A stretch of DNA of 64,000 nt from Vibrio sp. YMD68. Lineage in GTDB: Bacteria; Pseudomonadota; Gammaproteobacteria; Enterobacterales; Vibrionaceae. The notes beneath the pieces are model-generated. The model saw nothing but the letters and a program-made list of their open reading frames with translations. It did not search any database and had not been told where the DNA came from. The position numbers were made by a program, and so were the translations under genes. Each line of letters opens with the position of its first letter. The first letter of the stretch is position 1. Location of the stretch: positions 3,038,001 through 3,102,000 of the forward strand of contig NZ_CP124614.1 of NCBI RefSeq assembly GCF_029958905.1, written 5' to 3'. This document shows, piece after piece, positions 27,337-36,959 of this stretch.

Positions 27337-28073
27337 ATAGTAAAGAGAGCGGAGCACCCCTTAAAGAGCCACTTTATAGCGCCGAGACAAACTATTATTG
27401 GGAGCAAAAAGGTTCATCGATAATTGGCAAACACGGTCATCTAATAAACTGGGGAACATCAATATTAATTTGCTATTCATTATTCGGCTTGTTTTGGTTT
27501 GTTCTCGATGATCTAACAGTGGAATCAATTGCTTTTTGGGGACTTTTTGCCTTCACAACAATGATGATGCTGGCCTCAAGGTATCTGTATTTACCCGATA
27601 AACATCGTTGTTATCACCTAACCTCACTGGGTATTCACTACACAGAGCAAGATATGATCCCAGAGGTGGCCTATAAAATCGTTCGCGGCTTTGCTTGGGT
27701 GGGGATTGTAGTGTGTATTATTGCCGTCTTTTTACTGGGTCCCTTGGCACTCGTCGGTGCGGGGGCATTTGCGCTGATGTCATTTGGGATGACCAATTTT
27801 CAACCAACCGTTGATAAGTGCTGTCTGTTAATTGATGAACGAAGTATCCTTTTCAGTCTAATCAACGATAACGTACTTTCTTTTACTATTCCTGAAAAAG
27901 GTCAAATGCAATACAAGGGATTGATATTCACCTCGACTCTTGAAGAAAAGCAAGCGTTGTTAAATCATTTGCACTCACTCTTCCATGAGCTTGAGGTTAT
28001 CAAAATCAAAAGACTTAATGACCAATATAAACACCCTGTTTATCAGCAAGATGAAGAGACGGCTACGGAGTAA
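27333..28073 (+). CDS. tsiV2: TsiV2-like immunity protein
   Basis: 246 aa inner-membrane protein with hydrophobic segments at about 36-56 (SILICYSLFGLFWFVL), 65-85 (FWGLFAFTTMMMLASRYLYL) and 127-155 (GIVVCIIAVFLLGPLALVG). Position and length match TsiV2, which protects V. cholerae from VasX by blocking the pore in the membrane. It starts at ATG 27333 inside the vasX stop. A short decayed copy of its first 18 codons follows downstream. Confidence 0.82.
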   Translation: MNSKESGAPLKEPLYSAETNYYWEQKGSSIIGKHGHLINWGTSILICYSLFGLFWFVLDDLTVESIAFWGLFAFTTMMMLASRYLYLPDKHRCYHLTSLGIHYTEQDMIPEVAYKIVRGFAWVGIVVCIIAVFLLGPLALVGAGAFALMSFGMTNFQPTVDKCCLLIDERSILFSLINDNVLSFTIPEKGQMQYKGLIFTSTLEEKQALLNHLHSLFHELEVIKIKRLNDQYKHPVYQQDEETATE

Positions 28074-28121
28074 CGCTATCGTTTTCTCACAAGTTCATCA
28101 GATTGCGTGGCAGCATTGGAG

Positions 28122-28349
28122 ACGCCATTACGGTGCTGGTTAGTATGCCGTTTAACTGGCGAGCAGATGAGGAGCAGCGACTTGGCTATGTGGCGACGGT
28201 AGTCGCCAAGGTGACTTAACTGTAGAGCCTGCACCGAAAGAATTTGCCACTCGTATCATTGAGGTGAGAATCGACGAATGAATAGTAAACAAGACATCGA
28301 GTCCCTTAAGGAACAACTTTATAGCGCTGAGTAAGCGTACTCTTGGGAG
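28122..28349 (+). pseudogene. Remnant of a second vasX tail and tsiV2 head
   Basis: This stretch repeats 27175-27405 with point changes. It holds the end of a VasX-like gene (VLVSMPFNWRADEE, then a 1-bp loss in GGG that breaks the frame), then an ATG at 28278 encoding MNSKQDIESLKEQLYSAE and a stop, against MNSKESGAPLKEPLYSAE in tsiV2. It is a scar of a former effector-immunity module. The rest of the 28.07-28.48 kb gap shows only a small hairpin before a T run near 28366. Confidence 0.85.
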
Positions 28350-28479
28350 TATTTTGTCATTGCCTTGATGGCATTTTTGTCGCAATCAAGGAGGCTCCAT
28401 TGTTAAGCGTTAAATCAAAGACATCACTATCTTTGATGATATGATTGACGCCATATTTCTATAAAAAAGAAAACCGTTC

Positions 28480-30183
28480 ATGAAACAAACCGAACAACAA
28501 TTTTTGAAAGAGCTTGAAGGCAAGCTTTGGAACGCCGCAGACAAGCTACGCTCAACGCTAGACGCCGCACAATACAAACACGCGGTACTTGGCTTAATCT
28601 TCGTTAAATACGTCTCTGATGCGTTTAAGCTGCGTCAAGATGAGATCAAAGCCGACATTGCTAACCCTGAGCACGAATACTACTTAGATCCTGCTGACTT
28701 CTCGGAAGAAGAACTAGCAGAAGAGATTTCGATTGAACTAGAACAACGCGACTTCTATACAGAGAAAAACGTGTTTTGGCTACCAACCGAGTCTCGTTGG
28801 CAATTCCTGCAAGATAACGGCCCTGTGGTGATTGGTGGTGCAGATCTGGAGGTGGACGGCAAAACGAAAAAAATCACTTCTGTTGGCCATTTAATTGATA
28901 ACGCACTTGAAGGTATTGAGCGTGATAACCCGAAACTGAAAGGTGTGCTTAACAAATCATACTCTTCATTGAAGATTGATCAAGCGAAGCTGAACGAGCT
29001 TATCAACCTAATTGCGACCATCCCGTTTGTTCATGCCGATTTAAACAGTAAAGACATCTTAGGTCATGTATACGAATACATGCTTGGTCAGTTCGCACTG
29101 GCTGAAGGTAAAAAAGGTGGTCAGTTCTACACGCCAGCATCAATCGTAACGCTTATCGTTGAGATGATTGAACCTTTTGAAGGGCGTGTATATGACCCAG
29201 CAATGGGTTCTGGTGGTTTCTTTGTTCAATCAGAGAAGTTCATTGAACGTCATGCGAATGAGAAGAAAGTCGACGCACTAACGCAGAAACAGAAGATCTC
29301 TATTTACGGTCAAGAGTACAACCATACAACGTGGCAGCTAGCGGCGATGAACATGGCGATCCGTGGTCTTGATTATGACTTCGGTAAAGAGCCTGCAAGT
29401 ACCTACACCAACGTACAGCACCCTGATCTTCGTGCTGACTTCATCATGGCTAACCCTCCATTCAACATGAAAGAGTGGAACACAGGTGTTGATGATAACG
29501 ATCCGCGCTTCAAATACGGCCAACCTCCATCAGGTAATGCGAACTTCGCGTGGATGCAGCACATGCTTCACCATCTAGCACCTGAAGGCTCTCAGGCGCT
29601 TCTATTGGCAAACGGTTCTATGAGTTCAACAACCAACAACGAAGGCACCATTCGTCAGGCGTTAATTGAGAATGACTTAATTGAATGTATGGTGGCACTA
29701 CCGGGTCAATTGTTCACCAATACTCAAATCCCAGCGTGTATCTGGTTCTTAACTAAGAACAAGAGCCCTCGCGTTGATAAAGCGGGTCGTAAGCTACGTG
29801 GACGTAAAGGTGAAGTGTTGTTTATCGATGCGCGTAACCTTGGTTTCATGAAAGATCGTGTATTACGTGATTTCAGCTTTGATGACATTAAGAAAGTAGC
29901 CGATTTATTTCATGCTTGGAAAACAGGTGAAGAAGTTCATGGCTTAGCTTATGAAGATCAGGCCGGTTTCTGTAAATCCGCAACGCTAGAAGAAATCACT
30001 AAGCATGACTTCGTGCTTACTCCGGGTCGTTATGTTGGCGCTGCTGAGGAAGAGGATGACGGTGTTCCTTTTGCAGATAAGATGGCGACACTGACTTCAA
30101 AGTTAAGTGAACAGTTTGCAGAATCAGCAACGCTAGAAGCTGAAATCAAGAAGAACCTAGCGGGGTTAGGTTATGAGCTTTGA
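28480..30183 (+). CDS. hsdM: HsdM, type I DNA adenine methyltransferase subunit
   Basis: 567 aa. The N-terminal helical HsdM_N domain (about 1-140, beginning LWNAADKLRSTLDA) is followed by the N6-adenine methylase domain. The SAM site is DPAMGSGGFF at about 238-247 and the catalytic motif is NPPF at 325-328. With HsdS it modifies host DNA; with HsdR it forms the restriction complex. First gene of the hsdM-hsdS-hrgA-hsdR operon; its end overlaps hsdS by 11 bp. Confidence 0.96.
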   Translation: MKQTEQQFLKELEGKLWNAADKLRSTLDAAQYKHAVLGLIFVKYVSDAFKLRQDEIKADIANPEHEYYLDPADFSEEELAEEISIELEQRDFYTEKNVFWLPTESRWQFLQDNGPVVIGGADLEVDGKTKKITSVGHLIDNALEGIERDNPKLKGVLNKSYSSLKIDQAKLNELINLIATIPFVHADLNSKDILGHVYEYMLGQFALAEGKKGGQFYTPASIVTLIVEMIEPFEGRVYDPAMGSGGFFVQSEKFIERHANEKKVDALTQKQKISIYGQEYNHTTWQLAAMNMAIRGLDYDFGKEPASTYTNVQHPDLRADFIMANPPFNMKEWNTGVDDNDPRFKYGQPPSGNANFAWMQHMLHHLAPEGSQALLLANGSMSSTTNNEGTIRQALIENDLIECMVALPGQLFTNTQIPACIWFLTKNKSPRVDKAGRKLRGRKGEVLFIDARNLGFMKDRVLRDFSFDDIKKVADLFHAWKTGEEVHGLAYEDQAGFCKSATLEEITKHDFVLTPGRYVGAAEEEDDGVPFADKMATLTSKLSEQFAESATLEAEIKKNLAGLGYEL

Positions 30184-31519
30184 TAACCTACCTCGCGATT
30201 GGCAGTTAATTCCTCTCGAAGATGCTATGGATGCGATTATTGACTATCGAGGGAAAACACCAAAGAAAACAGAATCAGGTATACCTCTTATCACAGCTAA
30301 AATTGTGAAGGGTGGGTATGTCCTTGAGCCTTTTGAGTTTATTGCAGAAGACAACTATGACTCATGGATGGTTCGAGGGTTACCACAAGTTGGTGATGTG
30401 GTTTTGACAACGGAAGCTCCTTTAGGGGAAACAGCACAATTAACAAGTGCTAATGTAGCACTAGCTCAGCGTATTGTGACCCTTAGAGGTAAAAAGGGCT
30501 TATTGGATAGTGACTTCCTTCTGTGTGCTCTACAGAGTGATTTCGTTCAACACCAATTAGAGTCTCGCGCATCAGGCTCTACTGTTAAAGGCATTAAACA
30601 AAGTGAGCTTAGAAAGGTTATCTTGCCTATACCTCCATTGCTTGAGCAGCACAAAATATCTCAAGTTTTAAAGTCTTTAAGCAACAAATTAGTTTGTAAT
30701 ACTAAAACCAACCAAACCCTAGAAGAAATGGCGCAAGCCATCTTCAAATCATGGTTTGTTGATTTCGAGCCAGTTAAAGCCAAGATGAATGGTGAGCAAC
30801 CTGAGGGTATGGATGCGGCCACTGCCTCGCTATTCCCTGAAAAGCTAGTTGAGTCTGAGTTGGGTTTGATTCCTGAAGGCTGGAGCGTTGAAAGCGCGAA
30901 GAGTCAATTAGATGTTCTTCGTGGGTTCAGCTACAAAGGTAAAGGCTTAGTTACTTCCTTGGATCAAGGTGTGCCCATGCACAACCTTAACTCTGTTTTG
31001 GAGGGCGGCGGTTATAAATATAAAGGGCTTAAGTTTTACTCTGACGAATTTAAAGACAAATTCTTAGTCCAAGAAGGTGATGTGCTTGTAGCCAACACAG
31101 AGCAGGGTCATAACCATCTTTTAATTGGCTATGGAGCCATGATTCCAAAGCATTTAGCCTTTGGTTTTTGCAGCCACCATACATACAGAGTAAGGCCTAA
31201 AAGCGACTCAAACGTTACACCGGAGTTCATTGAACGTCTTTTTGGTAAAGGTCGCTTTGTAAAGCAGGTTCAAGGTTTCACTAACGGAACCACCGTAAAC
31301 ATGCTTCCCGTTGCAGGTATGGAAATGCCAGAGTTTGTTGTACCTCCTCGAACTTTAGCAGAAAAATATAGCGAACTAGTTAAACCAATGAAGGCGATGA
31401 TTGAAGAAAATCATAAGTCCAATATTGAACTGGCTAAGCTACGCGACACGCTACTTCCTAAATTGCTTTCCGGCGAAATCGAGCTAGAGGCAACCGAAGA
31501 ATTGGTAGAGGTAAACTAA
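30173..31519 (+). CDS. hsdS: HsdS, type I specificity subunit
   Basis: 448 aa with two target-recognition domains (about 1-160 and 220-410), each ending with a conserved helix (PPLLEQHKISQVLKSLSNK; PRTLAEKYSELVKPM). These separate the two halves of the split recognition site. The TRD sequences decide the target, which I cannot predict. Its stop overlaps the next start (TAATG). No simple-sequence tract suggesting phase variation was seen. Confidence 0.93.
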   Translation: MSFDNLPRDWQLIPLEDAMDAIIDYRGKTPKKTESGIPLITAKIVKGGYVLEPFEFIAEDNYDSWMVRGLPQVGDVVLTTEAPLGETAQLTSANVALAQRIVTLRGKKGLLDSDFLLCALQSDFVQHQLESRASGSTVKGIKQSELRKVILPIPPLLEQHKISQVLKSLSNKLVCNTKTNQTLEEMAQAIFKSWFVDFEPVKAKMNGEQPEGMDAATASLFPEKLVESELGLIPEGWSVESAKSQLDVLRGFSYKGKGLVTSLDQGVPMHNLNSVLEGGGYKYKGLKFYSDEFKDKFLVQEGDVLVANTEQGHNHLLIGYGAMIPKHLAFGFCSHHTYRVRPKSDSNVTPEFIERLFGKGRFVKQVQGFTNGTTVNMLPVAGMEMPEFVVPPRTLAEKYSELVKPMKAMIEENHKSNIELAKLRDTLLPKLLSGEIELEATEELVEVN

Positions 31520-32457
31520 TGGCGACCCGAGTGGAAATGATCATCGAGACGCTTAAAGCGCATCCAGAGAAAAAGTTTACTGCTCGGGATTTAGCCAAAG
31601 AGTTCGTACTTCGATACCCACAAGAAATTGCAGAAAAGCAAACCAACCCTCGTTATAACACTGAGGAAAAGTTGATTGCGCAATTAGCGGCTGAAATCGG
31701 TGGGGAGAGAACAGAAAGAGCGAAGAACGTTTGCCCCAACGTGATCACAAGGGATAAACCAAGGCCACGGGTTTATTACTGGGAAGCTAATCCAGTAAAA
31801 GAGCCGTCACGAGTCATAGTAACGGACGAAAACGAAAATGAACAAGAAGAGGTCGATACTCCATTAGCATCGCATAGTTACAGTGAGCACGACCTCTACC
31901 CTATGCTCGTTAAATACTTGAGTAAAGATCTTGGCCTGTACTGCCAGCGCATTGACGAGCGAAAGTCGAAAAACTCACATGGTAACGGCGGTAACCATTG
32001 GCTTCATCCTGATATTGTCGCTTTAGAGCCTCTTGATCAAGGTTGGGATGAAATTGTCCGAAGCTGTGTTCGAAGTGGTAATCACAGTTCGGTGAGACTT
32101 TGGTCTTTTGAAGTGAAGAAACACCTAACAAAAGGCAACGTTAGGAAGTCTTTCTTTCAAGCCGTCTCGAACTCTAGCTGGGCTAATTTTGGTTACTTAG
32201 TTGTGACGGGCTTGAACAGTGATGTTGAAGGCGAGCTGCAAATGTTATCAAGTTTGCATGGTATTGGGGTTGTCATCCTCGATACTGAATCATTATTTGA
32301 TAGCCAGATCCTGATTCCCGCTCAGGAAAAAAGTAACGTTGACTGGCAGTCTGCAAATCGGATTGTGACTGAGAATAGTGACTTTCATCATTATATCGAG
32401 CAAGTCGGAATTTATAACCAAACTGGACGATTGATTCAGAGGGCATGGAATAAATAA
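31519..32457 (+). CDS. HrgA/COG2958-like winged-helix plus PD-(D/E)XK protein
   Basis: 312 aa. Residues about 1-90 look like a winged-helix (HARE-type) DNA-binding domain (FTARDLAKEFVLRYPQ). After an acidic linker, residues about 120-300 contain a nuclease-like core: Pro164-Asp165 (HPDIVALE), Glu198-Val-Lys200 (WSFEVKKHL), then Gln214 in a helix (FFQAVSNSSWANFGYLV). This fits the PD-(D/E)XK fold. It resembles HrgA-type proteins found near restriction loci. It is encoded inside the hsd operon between hsdS and hsdR, so an accessory role in restriction is likely. Confidence 0.75.
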   Translation: MATRVEMIIETLKAHPEKKFTARDLAKEFVLRYPQEIAEKQTNPRYNTEEKLIAQLAAEIGGERTERAKNVCPNVITRDKPRPRVYYWEANPVKEPSRVIVTDENENEQEEVDTPLASHSYSEHDLYPMLVKYLSKDLGLYCQRIDERKSKNSHGNGGNHWLHPDIVALEPLDQGWDEIVRSCVRSGNHSSVRLWSFEVKKHLTKGNVRKSFFQAVSNSSWANFGYLVVTGLNSDVEGELQMLSSLHGIGVVILDTESLFDSQILIPAQEKSNVDWQSANRIVTENSDFHHYIEQVGIYNQTGRLIQRAWNK

Positions 32458-32478
32458 AAATAACAAGGGTAAGGCTTA

Positions 32479-35400
32479 ATGATCACTGAAGACCAGTTAG
32501 AGCAAGAATGTATTAGATGGTTCACCGACCAAGGTTACCTCTATAAAAATGGCTATGACATCGCACCTGATGGAGATTCTCCAGAGCGTGATGATTATCA
32601 TCAAGTTGTTTTAAAACAACGGCTATTAAATCAATTAGCAATCATCAATCCAGAGCTTCCGATAGAGGCTCTGAATGATGTGGTTAACACGGTATCTTCC
32701 CCCGATACGCCCATTCTTATTAAAAACAACCGTGCCTTCCACAAGTTTGTGATTGAAGGTGCGCCTGTTGAATATACCGTGTATGAAGACGGTGAAACCA
32801 AAACTAAGCACACCCATGCTCGCTTAATGGATTTTACCAATCCAGATAACAACGAGTTTCTGGTGGTAAATCAGTTCACGATTACAGGTAAGAAAGGAAA
32901 CCGGCGCCCAGATGTATTGTTATTTATCAATGGGTTACCTATTGCTGTCATCGAACTGAAAAATCCCGCCGATGAGCATGCCGATATTTGGCACGCCTAC
33001 AACCAACTTCAAACTTACAAAGATGAAATTCCGGACCTCTTTGCCTTCAATGAATCTTTAGTGGTTAGTGATGGTTGGACGGCTCGTATTGGTTCACTAA
33101 CCGCCAATAAAGAGCGCTTTTTACCTTGGAAAACCGTATCGAGTGAAGATGACAAGCCACTTTGGGAATACCAACTTGAAACCATGGTTAAGGGCTTCTT
33201 TAAACCTGACCTACTGTTAGATTACATACGTTATTTTGTTTTATTTGAAACAGATAACGACAACATAATCAAGAAGATTGCAGGTTATCACCAGTTCCAT
33301 GCTGTACGAGCCGCGGTAGAGGCGACCGTTCGTGCTAAACAAGCAGAGGGTGAATTACCTATGGTTGCTGAACGTATGGAGCAATACCAAGTACAAGCAA
33401 CAAAAGGTTTAGATAAGATTAAACCAGGCAGCGGTAAGGCGGGGGTAGTTTGGCATACACAAGGGAGCGGTAAAAGCATTTCGATGGTTTGCTACGCCAG
33501 TAAACTACTGCAACAACCAGCAATGAATAACCCAACAATAGTGGTGGTTACAGATCGAAATGATCTTGATGGTCAACTTTTTAACACTTTTGGTATGGCG
33601 CAAGAGACGCTCAAGCAACTCCCCTTACAAGCTAATGGTCGAAATAAGCTGCGTGAACTGCTATTGAGTCGCCAATCTGGCGGTATCATCTTCACTACTA
33701 TCCAAAAATTTGCCTTAGTGGCAGAAGAGACGGACCATCCCGTGCTCTCGACGCGAGCCAATATTGTCGTAGTCTCAGATGAAGCACACCGCAGCCAGTA
33801 TGGTAATAAGTCTAAACTGGTTGATGTAAAAGATGCAGAAGGAAACGTGACTTCTCAAAAGTACGTCTACGGTTACTCTAAATACATGCGCGATGCATTA
33901 CCAAACGCCTCATTTATTGGTTTTACAGGCACGCCTATCGCAATGGATGACAAAGACACCCGTGGTGTTTTTGGTGAGTACGTCTCTATCTACGATATTC
34001 AAGATGCCGTTGATGATGGTGCCACTGTGCCTATCTACTACGAATCTCGCCTCGCTAAGCTTGATATTAACCAAGATGAAATTGAGCAGCTTAACGATAA
34101 AGTTGAAGATGAAATTGGTGAAGATGAAGAAACGGCAGATCGTGAAAAAGTAAAATCAGAATGGGCAACATTAGAAAAGTTGGTAGGCGCTGAGCCTCGC
34201 ATTGAACAAGTTGCAAAAGATCTGGTTGAGCACTTCACTACTCGAACATCGACATTTCCCGGTAAAGCCATGATTGTAGCGATGAGCCGAGAAATCTGTG
34301 TCGATCTCTACAATGCTATTGTGGCGATTAAGCCTGATTGGCATCACCCAGATACCGATAAAGGTGCAATTAAAATTGTGATGACTGGCTCTGCATCAGA
34401 CAAAGAGAAGATGCAGCCTCATATTCACGATAAGAAAACCAAAAAACTATTCGAGAAGCGCTACAAAGATACTGACGATGAGCTTCAACTCGTTATCGTT
34501 CGAGATATGTGGCTAACAGGATTCGATGCACCTTGTTGCCATACCATGTACATCGATAAACCAATGAAAGGGCACAACCTGATGCAGGCGATTGCTCGTG
34601 TTAACCGTGTATTTAAAGACAAGCCCGGTGGTTTGGTTGTCGATTATATAGGTATCGCTAATGAACTTAAAAATGCACTAAAGACCTATACCAACAGTCA
34701 AGGTAAGGGGCAGCCAACAGTCGATACAGCAGAAGCATTTGCAGTATTGATGGAGAAGGTTGATATCATTCGAGGGATGTTTGCAACACCCGTTGATGCG
34801 ACGGTATTTAATTACCGCCCTGATTTTGAAACAGATGCATTGCGGTTATTGCCGGGAGCGGTAAACCATTTGTCGGGTTTGTCTCACACCGACGCTAACG
34901 GTAAAGAAGTCAGAGACGGAAAGAGACGATTTTTAGATGTGATGGCGGCTTTGGCTAAAGCATATTCACTGTGTAGCACCATGGATGAAACTCATGGTTA
35001 TAAGAATGAAATTGCTTTTTACTCTGCGATCAAGACAGCTTTTATCAAGTACTCAACGGTAGACAAGAAACGCACCGATGAGGAGCGCAATACAGCATTG
35101 AAGCAAATTTTAAATAATGCTGTGGTAGCCGATGGTGTTGATGACATTTTTACTATGGTTGGGCTTGATAAGCCGAATATCGAGCTTCTCTCGGAAGAGT
35201 TCCTAGAAGACGTTAAGAGCATGAAAGAGAAGAACCTTGCGGTAGAGCTGTTAGAAAAGCTGCTTCGTGATGAGGTTAAATCTCGCATGAAGAACGACGT
35301 CGTACAGGAGAAGAAATACTCTGAACGTATTATGTCGACGCTGCAAAAATACCATAACCGCAGTATTGAAACAGCTCAGGTTATTGAAGAGTTGATCCAG

Positions 35401-35733
35401 TGGGCAAAGGAAATGCAAGAGGATTCAGAGCTTCTGGATAAGTTAAAGCTTTCCGTTGATGAAATCGCTTTCTACCGTGCTCTGGTTGAAAACGAGTCTT
35501 CAGTTCGTGAGCTTGGTGATGATGCTTTACGTAATTTGGCAATTGAACTAACCAAACAACTTCGTAAGTCAGCCACAGTTGACTGGCAGAAGCGAGAAAG
35601 CGTACGAGCGCGTATGCGAAACCTTGTGCGTCGACTGCTGCGTCGATGGAAGTATCCACCCGATGCGGCAGAAGAGGCGATTAAGCTTGTTCTTGAACAA
35701 GCTGAGGTACTCGCAGACGGATGGTATAAATAA
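32479..35733 (+). CDS. hsdR: HsdR, type I restriction endonuclease subunit
   Basis: 1084 aa. N-terminal nuclease with RRPDVLLFING (Asp145) and AVIELKNP (Glu159-Leu-Lys161). The SF2 translocase has Walker A TQGSGKS at about 325-331, the DEAH box at about 434-437, and motif GFTGTPI. The C-terminal helical domain contacts HsdM. It cuts unmodified DNA after ATP-driven translocation. It starts at ATG 32479, 21 bp after the HrgA-like gene. All nuclease and helicase residues I checked are present, so the system looks active. Confidence 0.95.
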   Translation: MITEDQLEQECIRWFTDQGYLYKNGYDIAPDGDSPERDDYHQVVLKQRLLNQLAIINPELPIEALNDVVNTVSSPDTPILIKNNRAFHKFVIEGAPVEYTVYEDGETKTKHTHARLMDFTNPDNNEFLVVNQFTITGKKGNRRPDVLLFINGLPIAVIELKNPADEHADIWHAYNQLQTYKDEIPDLFAFNESLVVSDGWTARIGSLTANKERFLPWKTVSSEDDKPLWEYQLETMVKGFFKPDLLLDYIRYFVLFETDNDNIIKKIAGYHQFHAVRAAVEATVRAKQAEGELPMVAERMEQYQVQATKGLDKIKPGSGKAGVVWHTQGSGKSISMVCYASKLLQQPAMNNPTIVVVTDRNDLDGQLFNTFGMAQETLKQLPLQANGRNKLRELLLSRQSGGIIFTTIQKFALVAEETDHPVLSTRANIVVVSDEAHRSQYGNKSKLVDVKDAEGNVTSQKYVYGYSKYMRDALPNASFIGFTGTPIAMDDKDTRGVFGEYVSIYDIQDAVDDGATVPIYYESRLAKLDINQDEIEQLNDKVEDEIGEDEETADREKVKSEWATLEKLVGAEPRIEQVAKDLVEHFTTRTSTFPGKAMIVAMSREICVDLYNAIVAIKPDWHHPDTDKGAIKIVMTGSASDKEKMQPHIHDKKTKKLFEKRYKDTDDELQLVIVRDMWLTGFDAPCCHTMYIDKPMKGHNLMQAIARVNRVFKDKPGGLVVDYIGIANELKNALKTYTNSQGKGQPTVDTAEAFAVLMEKVDIIRGMFATPVDATVFNYRPDFETDALRLLPGAVNHLSGLSHTDANGKEVRDGKRRFLDVMAALAKAYSLCSTMDETHGYKNEIAFYSAIKTAFIKYSTVDKKRTDEERNTALKQILNNAVVADGVDDIFTMVGLDKPNIELLSEEFLEDVKSMKEKNLAVELLEKLLRDEVKSRMKNDVVQEKKYSERIMSTLQKYHNRSIETAQVIEELIQWAKEMQEDSELLDKLKLSVDEIAFYRALVENESSVRELGDDALRNLAIELTKQLRKSATVDWQKRESVRARMRNLVRRLLRRWKYPPDAAEEAIKLVLEQAEVLADGWYK

Positions 35734-35741
35734 TGAGAAAG

Positions 35742-35767
35742 GCAAGGCTCCCCCCCCCTTGCTTTTT
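35742..35767 (+). terminator. Terminator of the hsd operon with a C9 loop
   Basis: GCAAGG/CCTTGC stem with a loop containing nine consecutive C (35750-35758), followed by five T. The homopolymer is outside any gene. Confidence 0.65.
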
Positions 35768-35966
35768 GAATATATATTCAAAAATGGTTTTTATACAGAA
35801 TCGAATAGTCATGCCTTCGAGGTAAAAAATCATCCAAAATGAACAAATTTGAGTTTGTACTCTTACCAATGATTGTCCAAAAATCATTGGTAACGTCTTG
35901 CTGCTAGAGGTAAGCATCAAGCGACTCTGTCGTAGATAACTGCGAGCAAAAAAATCATACTACCTA

Positions 35967-35998
35967 AAGAGAGGCGAATTGATCGCCTCTCTTTTTTA
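35967..35998. terminator. Terminator at the 3' end of the LPD25 gene
   Basis: AGAGAGGCG/CGCCTCTCT stem; six T follow on the plus strand and three T on the minus strand. It overlaps the last codons of the convergent LPD25 gene. Confidence 0.7.
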
Positions 35999-36940
35999 TT
36001 CAGGTATCGCCAGCTCACCTAATGGCACGTATCGCGCCTTGTTTTCTGTTCGATAAAAGCTGATTTTCTTTATCTTCCAGCCATAGCGTAAATACTTAGT
36101 GTCGGTCAGATAGTAGCCTTCTCCCATTGAAAACCGCTCTCGATGCTCCACACTTTTCTCTTTGTCATTCAGAAAGGCCGTCTCTGGATGATTGAGGCTC
36201 GCTTTACGCATTTCCGAAAACAGATGTCTGTTGTGCTTCGACCATGCCAGTATGATGGTCTTTAACGTTTTGGTATGAAACTCACCCGCATACGGCTCAC
36301 TGATTTCTGCATCATAGTCGGTGAGTGTCGCCACAATCACACCTTTAGCCCATATCGGTACTTCCAGAGCCTCTTGGAACGCCTCCTCCGCTTGTTGGTG
36401 CTCGCGCCATGCTTCTTCCCGCTCCTGTTGTTTGGCTGCTTCTTTTGCTGCCTCCTGTGCTTTGGCTTGCGCTTCAATCTGCTTAATCTGCATTCGACCC
36501 AAATCAACGTTTGTACAGTCCAATGCGTACGTCCTAATGAATCGGATGAGCTGCTGGTGGTGCTTGTCATGCAGCCACCGCTTATCGGCTTCTTCTTTGT
36601 GTATATGGTAGTAATTGAGCGTGCTTAAACAGTGCTCTGCAAATCCTTGGTCATTACCCCCACAGCCTAAATCTAAGCGGCATTCGTGTTGGTGCTCATT
36701 ATCAAAGGTGACCGTCACTTTGGTTTTATCGTACCCGCCTAATGGATTGGTCTTGGCCACTTCTAACGCTTTGGCTTCAAAATCTGCAAAATCATACTCG
36801 GTGTCAGAATCAAAGGCTCTGGATTCTGACCAATGAACATAAACGGTGATGGGAAAAATAGGGGCTGAGACCTCAGCTCTTTCATCTTGAGGTTGGTGCT
36901 GTTGTGGGCTTACTGGTGTTTCAATGTTTTGACTGTTCAT
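35996..36940 (-). CDS. LPD25-domain protein, copy 1
   Basis: 314 aa from the ATG at 36940, which has AAGGAGC upstream (the frame opens at 36985). Residues about 30-110 (VYVHWSESRAF; GGYDKTKVTVTF; CRLDLGCGG) fit the LPD25 domain, which is found attached to large polyvalent proteins of phages and conjugative elements. Residues about 155-195 form a charged coiled coil rich in A, E, K and Q. The C-terminal domain (about 200-314) is not recognised. Last gene of the block, 20 bp after the winged-helix gene. Confidence 0.7.
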   Translation of the reverse strand: MNSQNIETPVSPQQHQPQDERAEVSAPIFPITVYVHWSESRAFDSDTEYDFADFEAKALEVAKTNPLGGYDKTKVTVTFDNEHQHECRLDLGCGGNDQGFAEHCLSTLNYYHIHKEEADKRWLHDKHHQQLIRFIRTYALDCTNVDLGRMQIKQIEAQAKAQEAAKEAAKQQEREEAWREHQQAEEAFQEALEVPIWAKGVIVATLTDYDAEISEPYAGEFHTKTLKTIILAWSKHNRHLFSEMRKASLNHPETAFLNDKEKSVEHRERFSMGEGYYLTDTKYLRYGWKIKKISFYRTENKARYVPLGELAIPE

Positions 36941-36959
36941 GGTGGATGCTCCTTTTTCG

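Noticed and set aside
35750..35758. Phase-variable poly-C tract
   Set aside because: The C9 run is in the loop of the hsd terminator after the hsdR stop codon, not in a gene or promoter that I can see.
35579..35842. 87-aa ORF at the end of hsdR
   Set aside because: Out-of-frame shadow of the hsdR C-terminus running into the terminator.
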